DNA of 64,000 bases from Eucalyptus grandis (GCF_016545825.1 NC_052619.1:40081682-40145681); one strand, 5' to 3'; positions 48,310 through 61,877 are shown, counted from the first letter of the stretch. Numbers and translations are program-made. Notes: a model not told the origin generated them from the sequence alone.

Positions 48310-51300
48310 CTTCATTGCATAAATTCATTGCATAAGAAAGTTAAAATAAAATCGTACTTTCTGTTTATTGTGTAAGACCTACGCAAAAACAGTTTGAACA
48401 CAAGTTATACTTTCCACAGTAGTGCAACATAGAATACTTTCCTGAAGAAGGTTTTTAGACATGCATTGTTATAAAACTCTTGATACAAAACAATATTCTT
48501 ATATCCATTTCTAAAAGTTCAATTACATCAATGTGACATTCAAAGAGGTCAACAGCAGATAATTTCAACGAGCCAAGATTTCAATTTATTTATTTATTGA
48601 ATAAATCATAACAATCAGTTATCAGGCCACTCTCTCAATAGCCTTCCCTCAACATCTCTGATAACTTGAATGTTAACCATTTGTTCTAAAAACTCAAGCT
48701 ATTTAAGAATGACACAGACTATATTTTAAATCTTAACACCTCTTACTCAAAGACCGGTATTATGCCGAAGGACTTAAGGTGGGAGAACTTAATTCAAGTA
48801 TGTGAAAGAATTCATGGGAGCCCAAGGCGCACAAATAAGGGAAACTCATAAATAGATGAGGCGGAGTACAATGAACTAAATAGGAGACATCTTGCACTGC
48901 ATAATATTAGAGTTTCACACAACTATTCATCTAAAAGCTTAAGTTGTGAGATAACACAATATAATTTAAATCTTAACACCTCTCCCTCCCAAAGTGTCCA
49001 TGAATTGGCAATACACACAACCTCTCAGTTAAAGAAAACATGTATATAAACTCATGAGTAGAAAGATTTTGACAATTACGGCATAAACATTACGGAACAA
49101 ACATGATAGCTTTTAGTGCACGTCTTTCTTTTTGGCAACAGGAGCTTTTCATGCATGCTTTGGCATTGTCGAGACAAAACTAAGGGTGCTTACCAGAAGC
49201 ATTTTGGGTAAATGACGTTAGCTTGATATACCCAATTCGTGGAGAATCTTTTCCAGAGCCAGGTACCTCACAAAGCCTTGATTTAACTGGGTTTAGTGAT
49301 ACCTTCTCTCTCCTGGAAAGAGGCAGTTTATTATAAAGACCCACTGCTCTAGATTTACATAACCAATGAAATAGAGCCTACAGCCAGAATAAATGTAAAC
49401 TGGAACTCATTTTCAGTGATTATTTAAAGCTCACATGGGGTACCTAAATGCTTTTACTTGCCTATGTCATTGTAAAAGTTCCAACTCTACCAGAGATGAA
49501 CATTATATCAGTTCTCGTTAAGCAGCACTGAAATTGAACTTACGTGAGGGCTAGATGCTTTATTTCATTTCCACTTTGAAGAGTTAATTCCACTGTACTT
49601 CCTTCAGGACCCCTGCAATTTATGATGAAAGTTTATGGAGACCCTCGGGCAAGTTTAATAATTCTTACTATGGCACATTATTTTGAATTTAAACTCAATA
49701 TTATAGGCACTCAAAGAAGGAAGACGATAATCTGTGTTCAAGTCTCATGATATAATAGATTCAACCGTGGTATGAATATGCATGTAACTAGTTATTATAA
49801 GGATAGACATAGACTACATAGATGAACCCCCAGGCATCAGTCTGATAGCCTTGGGGGGTTATGTTTGGGGTGGAAGTGTGCTAGGATCAAATCCCAGCAG
49901 GAAAAAAAAGGAACTGACCAATGGAAAAACTAAAACTACTCACTGCAATTTCTCTGCAGCATCATATATTCCCATAGTTTCTGTACTTGAATTATCAATC
50001 GCAAGTAGAACATCTCCGGATAAAATGCCAGCTCTCTTTGCAGGACCTCCTGGAGCTGCAGAAATTACTACCAGCCCAGCAGGTGAATTATCAATTCGAG
50101 CTGGATACCCAATTGAGAGTCCTACACCCGTTAGAGCACCTTGAGTTCCAGACTGCCTTCACAAAATTCAGAAAAATGACTAAATATTTTGCTAATCTCT
50201 ACAGTGCAGAGAAAAAATGTGTTCCCTATTTGACAGAAGAAAGGATCTAGAATGTCAGTGAAGAGAAGGTATGTACTCTCAAACTCCTGAACTTTTCAGG
50301 TTCCAGGAAACGGGTAAAAGGATCATCCAGTGTGGCAATCATCTTCCTTATTGCAGTATCTGATATGCCAATGGAAAATGATGATCAGACTGGTTATAAA
50401 CAAGAAACACCAATTTCATAATACTGTTATTTGATTACTTCATATTTTGCTATTTCAGTTTCCCCTGTTCCCACCAATTGGTATTCTGTTCTGTAATTAT
50501 GCCACATGTTCACACCCTTAGTCAGAACATCATCCTTTCTCATCTAATCCTGGAGACAAATTTATGCCTCAACAGTAAGAGAAAAAAATGCACTTTGGGC
50601 TGCAAAACACATCCAAACCCGCTCTCTCTATCTATGCATCTAAACTAGGTACAACTTCTCTACTCCTCTCTAAATCGTAGCACCACCAGCAAACGCACAA
50701 AGGAAGTGAAGGCCAATATACATACATGTCTCTTCCCTCGTATTCATCGGCTCGTTGCGCAGTGCATTCTCTCTATACCTAAACCAACTCTGTCCATTGA
50801 AATTCTTGTCAATGTAGGCGCGGTCGAGAGTCCTCCACGCCTCTAAGAAGAGCAAATTCTCTTCACTGAGAGCCCCTGCGCCACATCAGCATCACCGGAA
50901 AAAAGAAAAAGAAACAGAAAAAGATTCCTCATTTCAGCCGCCGACACTAAAAAATCCAAACAGCACGTAAGCGACGACAACGGACTCACACGAAGGAGTA
51001 TTGCTAACGGCTAAAGAGAACGACACGACCAGCATCGCGCCGACGAGCAGCTTCAGGAACGCCCGGGAGACGCGCCGCTTGAGCCCGTCCAACGACAGGC
51101 GCCCGTCGAGCCTCCACACCTGCGTCCTCCAAAACTCGCGACCGCGACCGCGACCGCCGGCGCCCTTGCTTAAGAAGCTCGCGCACGCTATCCGAGCTCC
51201 AAGGCTCATCGCGGACCGAGGCTTCCGTTGGCCGGCGGGGACGCGGCGAGAGATGATGGCTCGATCAGAATCGCTTTCCACGGACCGGACGGCGACCGAT

Positions 51301-51467
51301 TGCGGGACTGAGAACGGAGGGATCGGGGAGAGGGTTACCTGAGGAGGAGCGAGCTTGAGAGCAACAATGGCGGCGGTAGGGATAGCGCGGGGTCTGGCGG
51401 CGCCGGAGGGAACGAAGCGCGGGCGGAGAGTGGATAGAGAAGAAGTGGAGGTCGCGAGGATTTCCAT
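46586..51467 (-). CDS. CTPA2: C-terminal processing peptidase, chloroplast thylakoid lumen (12 exons, 546 aa)
   Basis: Serine protease (family S41A) that trims the C-terminus of the D1 precursor for photosystem II assembly. Exons, in order of translation: 51467-50992, 50865-50726, 50359-50277, 50152-49944, 49612-49544, 49312-49194, 48222-48147, 48069-48028, 47549-47441, 47081-46984, 46909-46816, 46711-46586. Phases agree throughout. Residues 1-130 are Ser/Arg-rich (transit peptide), then [16 protein letters not shown] (about 138-155), a lumen-targeting segment. The PDZ domain lies about 234-326. The catalytic pair is Ser448 in GTASASE and Lys473 in FGKG, 25 residues apart as in the family. 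The end is [20 protein letters not shown]. It resembles Arabidopsis At4g17740 (CtpA2) more than other copies I know; the paralogue number is less sure than the family. Confidence 0.95.
46753..46792 (+). repeat. (GA)n microsatellite in CtpA intron 11
   Basis: About 20 GA units inside a 104-base intron (46712-46815). In the transcript it is a CU run. Confidence 0.9.
47203..47226 (+). repeat. (GA)n microsatellite in a CtpA intron
   Basis: About 12 GA units inside the intron 47082-47440. Confidence 0.85.
48270..48304 (+). repeat. (GA)n microsatellite in a CtpA intron
   Basis: About 17 GA units inside the intron 48223-49193, 50 bases downstream of the donor-exon edge on the plus-strand axis. Confidence 0.85.
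49835..49912 (+). mobile_element. Possible SINE fragment in a CtpA intron
   Basis: Contains TGATAGCCTTGGGG (box-A-like), GGATCAAATCCCAGC (box-B-like) and a short A run. It lies inside the intron 49613-49943. It is short, so the call is tentative. Confidence 0.3.
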
Positions 51468-51664
51468 GGCCTTCGGATGTCCAGTTGGCTGCTCTTTTTC
51501 GGTCGTTGGTTTTTACGTTGCTCCTTATCAGTTTGCTTCCCGGTTCGGTGGAGTCTGGATCCATGGAGGCTCGGTCGGATCGAGTCGGGTCGGGACAACA
51601 ACGGTGTCTATGGTTGCTATTTTCCTTTTCCCGAAAATATGAGAGAATTAGCTTCTACGATTTA
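51468..51664 (-). promoter_or_regulatory. CtpA 5' flank and presumed 5' UTR
   Basis: GC-rich CT/GA-mixed leader directly upstream of the start codon at 51467. No TATA box was identified, as is common for plastid housekeeping genes. Open frames here are out of frame or antisense shadows. Confidence 0.4.
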
Positions 51665-51990
51665 GAGTCAATATCACCAAAAAAAAAAAAAAAAAAAATC
51701 TAAATTGATATATATGTGATAAATTTATCTTAAATTAATTTTTTTACCATAAAAAAATTTAAATTAGCACACTTGACAAATTTATTCATTGTTAGTTTAT
51801 ATTAAATTAGATTAATACTATAAAAATCACAAATCGGAACATTAGTGATAAATAGAGGGGAAAACCCCAAATTGATATGTCCTTCAATTATCACACATCA
51901 TTCAATTTAGCAATTTGACGGTAAAATTTTGATAGAAGAAAGTGTGTATATATAAATCAAGATTTGGTGCAAATGCTGAAGAGATTTTGT
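51665..51990. repeat. AT-rich dispersed repeat, family B
   Basis: Begins with an 18-base A run and contains AAATTGATATATATGTGATA and TGATAAATTTATC-like words shared with 35724-36205. Confidence 0.4.
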
Positions 51991-54900
51991 CTATTTTACA
52001 ATTAACCTAAAACGTGAGAGACCTAAACCAGCGTTGATTGACCGAAATAAATGGGATGGCAAATTGAAGCCAAATCACTTCTCTGTTGGTTAGTGCCCTC
52101 CAACAATTATGGCATAATGAAGTCACTTTTGATGCCACAATCTGCATCATTCATGTGTCATAGTGTCGAGGTTTTCTGAGATCAAAGTATCATATTACAT
52201 CCAAGAAGACTGAACAAGTCACTTAGGGTTTTTGAAACATTCCCAAGATGAGCAATACAATAGATGTACTAAGCTCTAGAGCATTTTTGGCATAAATATT
52301 GATGGTTGGTAGATGGAGAGAGATGCGATCTCCATCTTTAGATTGATAAGCCATCAAAGATTATAATCCAAGGGACTCTTGTATAAATAGGGATGTCCTT
52401 CCTCCCATTTATATCCATCCAAACTCCTGAGCAATACAAAACATTCTCTCCTAGAACCCTCTCTTTAGAAAGTTTCTTTCTCTACGATTTAGCTAAGCAA
52501 GTAAGTGATCAATCTTGGAAAAGACCTAGCTTAGGCACTTCCATCGATCCAAGGAAGTCTAAGTTGCAACATGGTTCAAAACCCAATTAATTAGCCTATG
52601 ACAAATGCCCAATGGATGATTTGGAGGTCACCCAACTCTTTCATCATCAAACCAATGTCGCATTAAATTATGGCGCACACAGGATCCATTTTCTTGTGAA
52701 CTATGGCCAATACCAGGGCGAGAAGCCATTGATGATTCTTCCTTCCGCAACTCATTGCACCAACCCATGTTGCTATACCATGAGGTTGAAGAAGACAAAA
52801 TGAAACCCTCACGTATTACAATACTAAAATGTAATGAATCCGAAGAAGACCTAAAGCTTTAATTATCAAAACTCTAGTAGCCATTAACCAAATGAAAGGT
52901 TGGTTGGAATTTGTTAACTTGGACACTAGTCATCCTACTTGACACGGCCAATGTAATGCCTCCAGGTCTTCTGACTAGTCAAGAGCATTTTCATCTAGAG
53001 TTTTCTTTTGCCATGTACATCTTCTTGTTAGCCAATAAGACAAATTATCCCGAAAGTCTACAAATTAAATGATTTTTAATCCTATATTTGCATGATTAAT
53101 GAAAATGCAATCTAAATCCTAGGTGCGAGATGACATAAGTTTATTTCTAAGATAATACGTGCATGTAATTAGTAGTGATTTCAAATCGAGAGGTTAAGTG
53201 TATTCTGACAGCCGGCAGAGTTTAGTTTTTGGGTGATAGAGAAAAAGTTGACAGATAAGTTTACTTTACTTCCACTCTAGAAAATCGTACATGAGATTTT
53301 TTACTCATATGACTTCTCGTTCAATTCTTTTGAAGTCACTAGGTCCTTTTCATATACTTCTTCTCAAAGAGTAACTAGAACCAATTTAGTTATGTTTTCA
53401 AATTCTAATTGAACATTTTTCATTTTGATGTTCACAAACTATTGGTTGAACACACCTTACCAAAACAAAAAAAACTACTAGTTGAACACATGATTATTTT
53501 ATTTTGGTAAACTAATTATCTTTATAGCATGAAACTGAAAAATGTCCAACACAAACCTAGAATTAACAACTAGGCTGAAGTATTGTAAATGAAACACAAA
53601 TAAATACTAGTAGAAGAATGATTCAACATAACATTACAAACCTTCAATTTGCCATCCTGCATAAAAGGTTTTAACGGATGATCCAAACTCAAGGACATCT
53701 TCACCTTGACAGCAAACACTATTTAACACCCCATCAACTAGAGCAGCAACATTATCATGAAGAGTTGTATCCCTCTCTCTCTTCAAGTAATGTAGTTAAC
53801 ACCATTTAGGGCCAATTTCAACAACTTCTTAGCAAAATTTGACCGGAAAAAAAATTCTTAGCATAGGACTTGCCTTTTAAATACATCACTTCCTAGTCCA
53901 ACTCTGAATTCCAATGTCCACTAGCAAGATGAACACCGGCAAGGAATAGAACGATTCCAGACTATCTTCAAAAAGGAGCAATCAAAGAACAAATGTGATC
54001 TTAATTCAAGAGCCAAAGCTATAAAGTCATATCTTAACACATTTGGATACCAAATTATGCCAAATAGCCTACTTTCTCATTCTAACTAGATTCCAGCAAT
54101 CACTAGAAGGGAAATCACCATTACAAGTCCTATAAGAACCACAAAGTCCCCAGCTTCAGAGCAAGGAACAGTAGCACCACATCAGCAGCCCGAAATATCA
54201 ACAAGTGCATCAAATCGACCTGGTGGTCGATGCCACTCATTTCCCCTTGCAACTAAACACACTCTTGTATTTATGCCCAAACCAGAGTCATACTTGTCCC
54301 TATGAGGGAAGACTAAAGAAAACACACCAAAGGCTTCCAATTATCATGCCGCTGTTGTTACCAATCAAATACTTTTTTTTTTACTACACATGGCTGCCGA
54401 GGTATGCGTACTAAACCTACACGCTCGTTAGCCCATCGGCTCAACAAGATTGCATCAAGATTCTGGATTTGCCTCCCTATGACCTGCCTTGCCAACTTCT
54501 GTAGCCCAACGCTCCTTATCTCCTCTCGACCCTGCTCCCTTGCGGCTAGGAGTCCACATCTTGGTAACGTCGAGGCGGTAGTCACAGAAAACCTTATTCA
54601 CGTCTTCGTGGATGCCAACTCCGACGAAGAAGAGGCAAGAGTCGCAGAGGAAGTCGGCCAGGAACTTGGCTGTCGTCGGCTAGTCAGTGTGCAAGAGGAA
54701 GAAGAAAGAGAGAATAGAAGAAAAGAAAAAAAAAAAAAAAACATAAGAAAAAAAATGTCAAAATGCTGATGTCGTTATGACTAGTTAGTGATTTAGGCTC
54801 TTATAGGAGATTGTGTTGGCTACTTTAGGTCTTTATTTAGAAAAAGTTAACTCTGAACCTTTTTTTTCTTTAAATTGAAGCCATTTCAAATTCTTATTTA

Positions 54901-55068
54901 GAATTATTCTCCTTTTTAATGGACAAAAAAGTTCATTAAAAGGAGATGTGAATTAATGCAGAAGAGATTTTCCTAGAACTGGGCAGTATATGTACAACTT
55001 ACAATGTTGGTTCTACATCATTGCAAAATCATCTACTTGATACATCATTAAAGTTTTCCTCTTTTTTT
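51991..55068. other. Repeat-derived spacer, no gene recognised
   Basis: At about 52383 a TATAAATAGGG box is followed by a CT-rich leader (52440-52500), which looks like a promoter, perhaps of an old LTR; no gene follows. On the minus strand, about 53645-53780 gives a frame reading DNVAALVDGVLNSVCCQGED with normal composition but bounded by stops; unrecognised. A GC-richer block (54400-54720) gives low-complexity frames only. Confidence 0.3.
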
Positions 55069-55441
55069 TGGATAATTGCCAAAACCACTTCAAACTTGGG
55101 CGACGTTGTACAGTAGCTCCCGAATTTTGAAAGATTACAGATTTTACCCTCATAATATTTGATTTTATTGCGGTCACTAATTTTTCTGTCTATAATTGTA
55201 TAGCCATTGGGTGTTATTTAAAAATGGACTTATCTTCTTCTTTTTGTAGACCAAAATAAGTCTATTACATGATTAACAAAAATCGAAACATAGGAGGGCT
55301 GATTTGTAACTTTCCAAGTTTAAGGTCAATTGCGCAACGATGTTAAAGTTCAGGAGGGTAAATTTATCATTTTTCAAAGTTTAGGGGTTATTATGTAATG
55401 ATGTCAATGTTTAGGAGGATGTTGAGCGATTAACTTTTTTT
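55069..55441. mobile_element. MITE-like TIR element, about 370 bp
   Basis: The left part (GGATAATTGCCAAAACC, then ACTTCAAACTTGGGC) and inverted right part (CTCAACATCCTCCTAAACAT) share the layout of paired 'AACTTTGAAAGATTACAAATTTACCCTC' words, written here only as a pattern. No coding frame. Confidence 0.5.
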
Positions 55442-57908
55442 TGGGCCTGCGCTGCTTATGACTCATATTAAAGCAACATGCTATGGGCTCGCATTTGAAG
55501 GGCTTTGTTTCGATTTGACCTCATTCATAAACCCACAAGCAGTAATTTCCATCTTGAAAGTGGAGGTGGATTCGTACGGTAGCAATAGCATACATACAAT
55601 GATAATCGCAACACCTTAAAGAAAATCGGAATGAAAATCCTACGTGTTAAATGTATTCCTTCTCTTGGCGAAGTAAAAGTGCATCATGCCTTAAGATGAC
55701 TCCAGTCAATTTTCCACCGTCGTTCTAGAATTACTTGAGGACATTCCGTCCTGATCATCACCTAATCCGTTAACTTGTTCGTCGAAGAGCCGAGTCCTAA
55801 TACCTGTCCACCCTCTTTTACAACCGGGTCAATGCCGCAGATGCCGATAACTCCTCACAAAACTAGTATCAGACTGATACATGAACGGTAGAGGGAGGGA
55901 TTGATTCAGGACGTGGTCTATCTAGAAGTGTAGACCCATTTCACCAAATCTAGTTTGTATTAATTTGTAGACTGAATGAATGGGGACTTAGTTTAGCACT
56001 GAAGGATAGATAATCGGAGGAAATCGAAAGATTTAGGACTTTTGATTTGCGGAATTTTACCACAAGATCATTGTCCTTCTTTACCATATTTTGCAAACAT
56101 GTCATCCCTTGGGCAAGGCTGAATCAGTCGAAGGCAAGGCTGCTGGTCTGGACTATTTTCATCGCCGTTGAGCCGCCGTCAACTGGTCCTTCACAGGGCC
56201 CGAGATGACAATGGGCCTCAACTTATGTCAAGATTTTTGGCAAATGCAACCAATGTGATCAAGTTGCCAAAGTTGTCCGTCTGGCTTTTGTTGTATCCTG
56301 GAATCGGATAGTCCATAGGTTTGCTTGTTTACTATTGCATCATCCCCTTGTGTAATTGCTATTACAATATGCCTGCAATAGTTATTTTCAATTTAAGCTC
56401 CTTGGTTTGAGTCGAAGAAGCAATGTCACTTGATCATTATCAAATTGCATATAATCTTTCTTTTATTTGCAAAATCTCATAAATTATGATCAGTTCATTC
56501 CATATTTCCTTTTTAGAGGACAAATTTTCACATTTAGATGATGTTTTGGATGTACTAATACCCTATCACATCCACCTAGAAATCTTGGTTCAGACCCTTT
56601 GCTACTTGGTGAAGGCAAGCCTATTTATTTATTATCTATGTTATACCAAATGTTCTATGGACTTTTCATTGTGGATGGAATCGCCCTAGAAGGGTTGAAC
56701 ATCAATCTATTGTCTGTTAAGGCTTGTTAGTTAGACTTCCGAAATTCTAAATGCCGGTGGAAACTCTTTACTTGCTTGCATTCATAACACAAGACTTTGC
56801 TACTCAAGCTACGTTATATACTCATCACCAATACATCGCAAGATTCATCATGATAGGGCTTTTGCTCATGGGGTTCACTAGAGATTACAATTTGGAATAG
56901 AACAAGGATAATGTATTGGCAAGAATGTTAGACCATAAAGAAACTATCATATCCCATTTAAGTTGGGCCACCACACATTGGGCGTTATGTTGAAAATGAT
57001 GTTGTGCTTGCTTATAAACAAATCTCAATCGAACCTATATGTGCCCAATGGATACAATCTGCTTACGGTTAAACCATTTTTGTTCAGTTAGATAACCAAA
57101 TTAGATGATTGATTCATTCTATATTAGAAATAATCGTAGGAAATCTTTTGATAACACGGATTTCTATTTCTCAATGATATTCCGCAATCAAGACAATTGG
57201 CTGAATCTGTGAAACCACTTCATAGAAATTCATTGACATCTTCTTTTATAAAACATCTTCTTTTTATAAAGCAAATTGACTTCGATTTTTAAATAAGTCA
57301 CATCACTTTTGCTTTTATTGTAACAAAAGATTCCCCTTTTTATGTGAAAATGACTTGTATCAATAATTATGTTTTACATTTCCCATAAAATTGGCTTCTT
57401 TTCCTGAATTTTACTCTTAGAAACTCTTATGTTCAAAGCAAAATGTTGTCTAATTAGCTCACGAATTACACATCTCTGAGTTGGGATTTGAAAAGATAGG
57501 ATTTGATTAGACCAAGCTTGGATTTGAATTTTGAAATTGGATTTTAACTACTAGTTGAAATCATTGAATCTATAACGATCACATCTTTGCCAAAAAAATA
57601 TTCACGAAAAGAAGGTACAGTCATCTAAATTATCATACAACTCATTGTATTTTTATAATATACTTATTATCCTAATCACTAATCATATTATAGTTGATGC
57701 TCAAATTGTTATTTAATTATTGTTTCAATTATAGTACTAATTATGTAATGAATAGTATTATGAACATATATATGACATTAAAATCATGAATTTTAATTAA
57801 CTATCATAATAATAACTATTACATTCTCTCTAATTCTGATGTGAAGGTTACTTTGAGAATTCCGATACTACTCTAGCCTTATTACATGTGTCATTTATAA
57901 AATCAAAT
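55442..57908. other. Spacer, no gene recognised
   Basis: A 67-codon frame at 56486-56689 has no family match. The stretch 56500-57100 has coding-like composition in places but many stops; it may be an old retrotransposon. The rest is AT-rich. Confidence 0.3.
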
Positions 57909-57910
57909 AG

Positions 57911-58115
57911 TTTTTTTTTTTTTTTTTTTTTTTGTCAATCCTACTCTACTATTCCTATTCTAACTCTCACTCTCAGATTTTTGCATTCTTCCTTACTACA
58001 GGGCGTGGGAGTCGAACTTACACCTAAAACTAATTCGTCCTCATCCCAACTCTATGAGAAAGTGGAGATTCGAAACCCGCCCCCCCCCCTTCCATGTTGG
58101 AAGGGGGAAAAGGAA
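57911..58115 (-). mobile_element. SINE-like element, minus strand, with poly-A tail
   Basis: A 23-base T run at 57911-57933 is the tail. Read on the minus strand, the body has GGGTTTCGAATCTCCAC and AAGTTCGACTCCCACGCC (box-B-like), CGCCCTGTAGTAAGGAAG and a 3' end AGAGTAGGATTGACA. The last two blocks match the elements in the decayed AMBRA1-like copy. Confidence 0.6.
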
Positions 58116-60312
58116 CTACATTTATACTACATTGCAACATAATAACTATAACGGACCCCACTTAATTTCCATCCACTGTCAATGATATATTCGTATTTAA
58201 GAAAGAGAAATTAATTAGAAAAAACAAGATTGAAGCTGAAAAGAAAATTGAGATTTTGTTTGTTCAGTATAAAATGAGTGATTTGGAAGACTTTTTCCTA
58301 AATATGATCGCATGTCTCACATATAAAAATGAATAAATGAAAAATATTTTCATCGTTTATGAAAAGATAATAAAAACATATTTTGTTAACTAATTATTCC
58401 GACCAATATAGGTAATTATTTCTTTAAAAATATATATATTTTTTAAATTATTTATTTTTCGCGAAATAAGTAAAGTTGATTAAACCTAATCAATTAAAAT
58501 TCGAAGTCAACTATACAATGTGTGTGCGCCAATATTGACCTAGACCGTGATTATTAATTTCCAATTAAATGAACGCAGATGGGGCCGTACACATTGAAGT
58601 GGAAGCCACAATCGATAGACGTCATCTTCTTTGTTCTCTCCGGTCAACAAAGCAAAACACCAAAAAGTCAAATGAAGATTAATATGACAGAGACGCCCAC
58701 CTAATTTCCACCCCATGGTTCCAAAGAGAATGATTGCTCTTGCTGGCTTTATGAATTCAAAGTTTCATTCATAAGATATAAATAATTTTCAAAATATGTT
58801 CTAGAAATGACCTTCACTATTACTTATAAAAATGTAATGAAATTTCATTGATTAATTATATGAAGCGGTACAAATAGTTATATTAATGAAATATATTTCA
58901 AATTATTTATTAATCGGGAGATAAAAGGAACTGAAATTTCGAAACTTTCATTAGCAAAAACCCTAGAGGATGGATTTTTAAAGAGATCGAGCATGTCAAG
59001 TATTGAAACTTAGTGCTTGATTTGGCCGTTTTTCTCCTCCTAACGCGTTAGCCTTGCTTTCCACCGCTAAGTGAAAGGTTAACTTTCTTTTCCCTATCTA
59101 GAAGGCTAGAAAGTAGTACTGAAACGCAAAGGAGACGAGGATACATGGACCAAAGCCGAAAGCAGAAGTGCGAAGTGTTTATTAGCTAGTCGTGCCCATA
59201 TCCTACTCTCCACGATGTGAAAACGAGCAGACATTCACTAGCCAGAGTTCGAAATACAATGAAAGAGAGAGGACTCTATAAAACCCTAGCCCCAAATACC
59301 CTCAGAAGCTCTCATATACTTTCAAGATGTTATAGAACAAATGTTTGTGACAGAACCCTATAAGAAAATACCAAACGTCCGAATTGATCCACATCGCATA
59401 GGGCGGACCCCTCGCACCCATTGAGACCTTCCAATCAGGTTATTACAAAGTTTATTGGATCAGATGGACCAACGCACAAAAAGGTTGCAATTAACAAAAA
59501 GGATTCATGTGGTGCTGGCAAGAATTATTAGATTATTAACTTGAGAGCAAAGTCTTGAAATAACTGAACACAACTATCAAGGGGTTGAATTGATTGTAAG
59601 TTTAAAAACCTTTTTGTAATGGAAGTTTATAATGTGTTTCTCGAATGGAAAATAGTTATGCAAATAAAAAAAGTTGAAATGATATAAGAGTTGTAAAACA
59701 AATTTACAGTGGTTCGTCTTTCTATCTAACTTACTCCATTCTCTCAATTCTAACATTCCCATTCTACTCGAGTATTACTTACTTTAGTTGCTATATGAGA
59801 TCTCGAGTTAGAACGATTAAATGCGAAAATAACAGTTCTTCATAGTGATTTGGATGAACGGACTTATATGGGTCAATCGAAGAGATTTGCTATTTCAGAG
59901 AAGGTTGATCATATATGTTTATGAAAAAAAAATCTCTTTCATGATTAGTCGAGATTATTCGAAAAGTCTGCTGAATAACTATTTACTTAAAAGTTTAGAA
60001 AATGGGTTTTTGATTTATTTGTTTTGATTTATTTGTTTTATATTATGTTATTCAGACTTCAGCTACAATTTCATCTTATCAAGAAACGGCTCTTTCGTGA
60101 CAAAACTTAAAGAAAAAGGGATGTCGGTTCACATTTCAACACGGTCTGAGACATACACTGAACCAAATTGATTTGGTCACGTCGAAGAAGATTCTCTCAT
60201 TGAGGTTCGTGTCTTGAATGAATGCATTCGACTTTTCGTTTTGTGGTACATGTGCATTAGCTGTAAAACATCTTTTCTAGCTCGCAACGTAACTGGAGAA
60301 CCAAAAGAACAA
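58116..60312. other. AT-rich spacer with MITE-like segments
   Basis: The segment 58255-58490 shares AAATGAATAAATGAAAAATA and TTAACTAATTATT-type words with the 30.5-kb MITE. A second, weaker one lies near 58770-58940. No gene recognised. Confidence 0.35.
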
Positions 60313-61161
60313 ATTGCAATCACATCCGCATCATTTTTGCATGATTAGACACGGAATGCGACTAATATGGGAAAAGTTCATATTTGATCCCACACTTCTA
60401 TATTTGTCCAAAAATCGAACTTATAATTTATTCAAATCAAGTTCATTAAATTTACAAGTTTTTTTTTTTTTTTTTTTTTTTCTGATCAAGTCCTTCTGCG
60501 GATAGTTCTGGCAACTTGAAGGAGATGTGTGATGATCAATGTGGATAAAAAGTTTGATGTTTTGAAATAGTCAATGCCACTATAGCACATAAAGCTATTG
60601 AAATTTTGTTTAACTGTGTCTCGAGTTATTGACACTAGACTCAAAACAATTGCCCAAGTCGCCCGAATTTCGTCTATATTTAGCTCCATCGATATATGCG
60701 ACATTTTCAATTTGCCAAAAAAAAAAAAAAAAAAAGTGACTTGATTGGAAAAATTCAACAAATTAAGCAATTTGATTGCACAAATGACAAGTTTGAATAT
60801 TGTTATGAAAATACAATGCAAATTCTTATCAAATAATGAGAGAGAGAGAGAGGGAGGAGTGATTTATTAATACAATATGGTACTGCCTCATCAATCATTC
60901 CGTCACTAAAAACAAAAAAGAAAAAGTCGACCGATTGATAAACCTCAATCATAGAACACATAACATGATACATTGTTGGCCACTTCTACAAGACAATATA
61001 ATTTCATACGATATCGACCATCAATTATTTGATGGCACCAATCGACAAGAAAATCAATCGATCCATAATTTTTCCAGGTTAAATGACAATGATCCGGTAC
61101 ATTCTTGGGCAAATAAATTTTTTGGTTCAAAAAAAGAAAATTCTTGTTTCGCAATTGGGTC
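60313..61161. other. Spacer with opposed homopolymer runs
   Basis: A T run of about 23 bases at 60460-60481 and an A run of about 18 bases at 60718-60735 flank a 240-base segment, suggesting a TIR or tail-to-tail structure. A short (GA)n lies at 60838-60852. No gene recognised. Confidence 0.3.
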
Positions 61162-61410
61162 CTAACCGGCAGCATCCGCGCGAGAACAAGGGTACTCATG
61201 ATCCATATTAATTTGCGGAATTGAGGAGCCAATGAGAATGAGCAATTTGTGCTTTGTCCCTTTGTGACTAAAGAGCAGCCGTTCAAATGTGTCGTCTCCA
61301 TAGACAGTGATAGTCAATCGTGGGAGAAAGCATGGCCACATTTCATCCTGTATTCTACACCTCTCACACATTATCTTTTTGGGAAAAGCAATTTCATTCA
61401 TTAAATCCTG
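61162..61410 (-). other. Unrecognised exon-like open frame
   Basis: A 79-codon minus-strand frame, entered after an acceptor-like TTTTCAG, reads MNEIAFPKKIMCERCRIQDE and continues with unbiased composition. It has a CxxC pair and a His/Lys-rich stretch. I cannot assign a family, and no partner exon was found. It may be a relic exon or chance. Confidence 0.25.
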
Positions 61411-61877
61411 AAAATATAAGGGATTAAAAAAGACCCTTATTTATTGTGTACTGAGTTTTTTTTTTTAAATTGTTCTATTTTTGGATTATATCTTGGGTTT
61501 GTTGTTTCATGAAAAAAATTGATACTGCTAAAGATGAATAACCAAGAAAATCTTTTTTAGGTAATATGATAGTCGCTGTTTTGTATTTTTATGGTCGTTC
61601 AAAATGGAGTTCAAGATCATTTGCTGTCATTTATTCCATGGACTCGGTGTCGACCGCTGGAATCTCGGTTTTGGATGGATTCTTGCTCCTATTGTTGGGC
61701 AAAACAACTTGACGTAAGCTCTTATTGTTTCCCTAAAAATGAATCTCCGTTATTTAGTATGAAAAATCTAATTTGATTTTTTTGGGAAAAATTACTAAAA
61801 TATTTGAATTTTTTTATTTTTCTTTTATTCTTCCTTTTTCTTTTTTCCTTCTTCCTTGGCGGTCATTGCTAGCCATA
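61411..61877. other. Spacer and left part of a GC-core element
   Basis: After 61790 the sequence becomes a T/C-rich arm leading to TTGGCGGTCATTGCTAGCC, which appears to continue at 62604 beyond the 722-bp insertion. Confidence 0.35.

Noticed and set aside
51265..51467. Possible small intron in CtpA exon 1 (CTCAG|GTAACC near 51340)
   Set aside because: The frame is open without splicing and total length fits the family, so the unspliced reading was kept; RNA data could change this.
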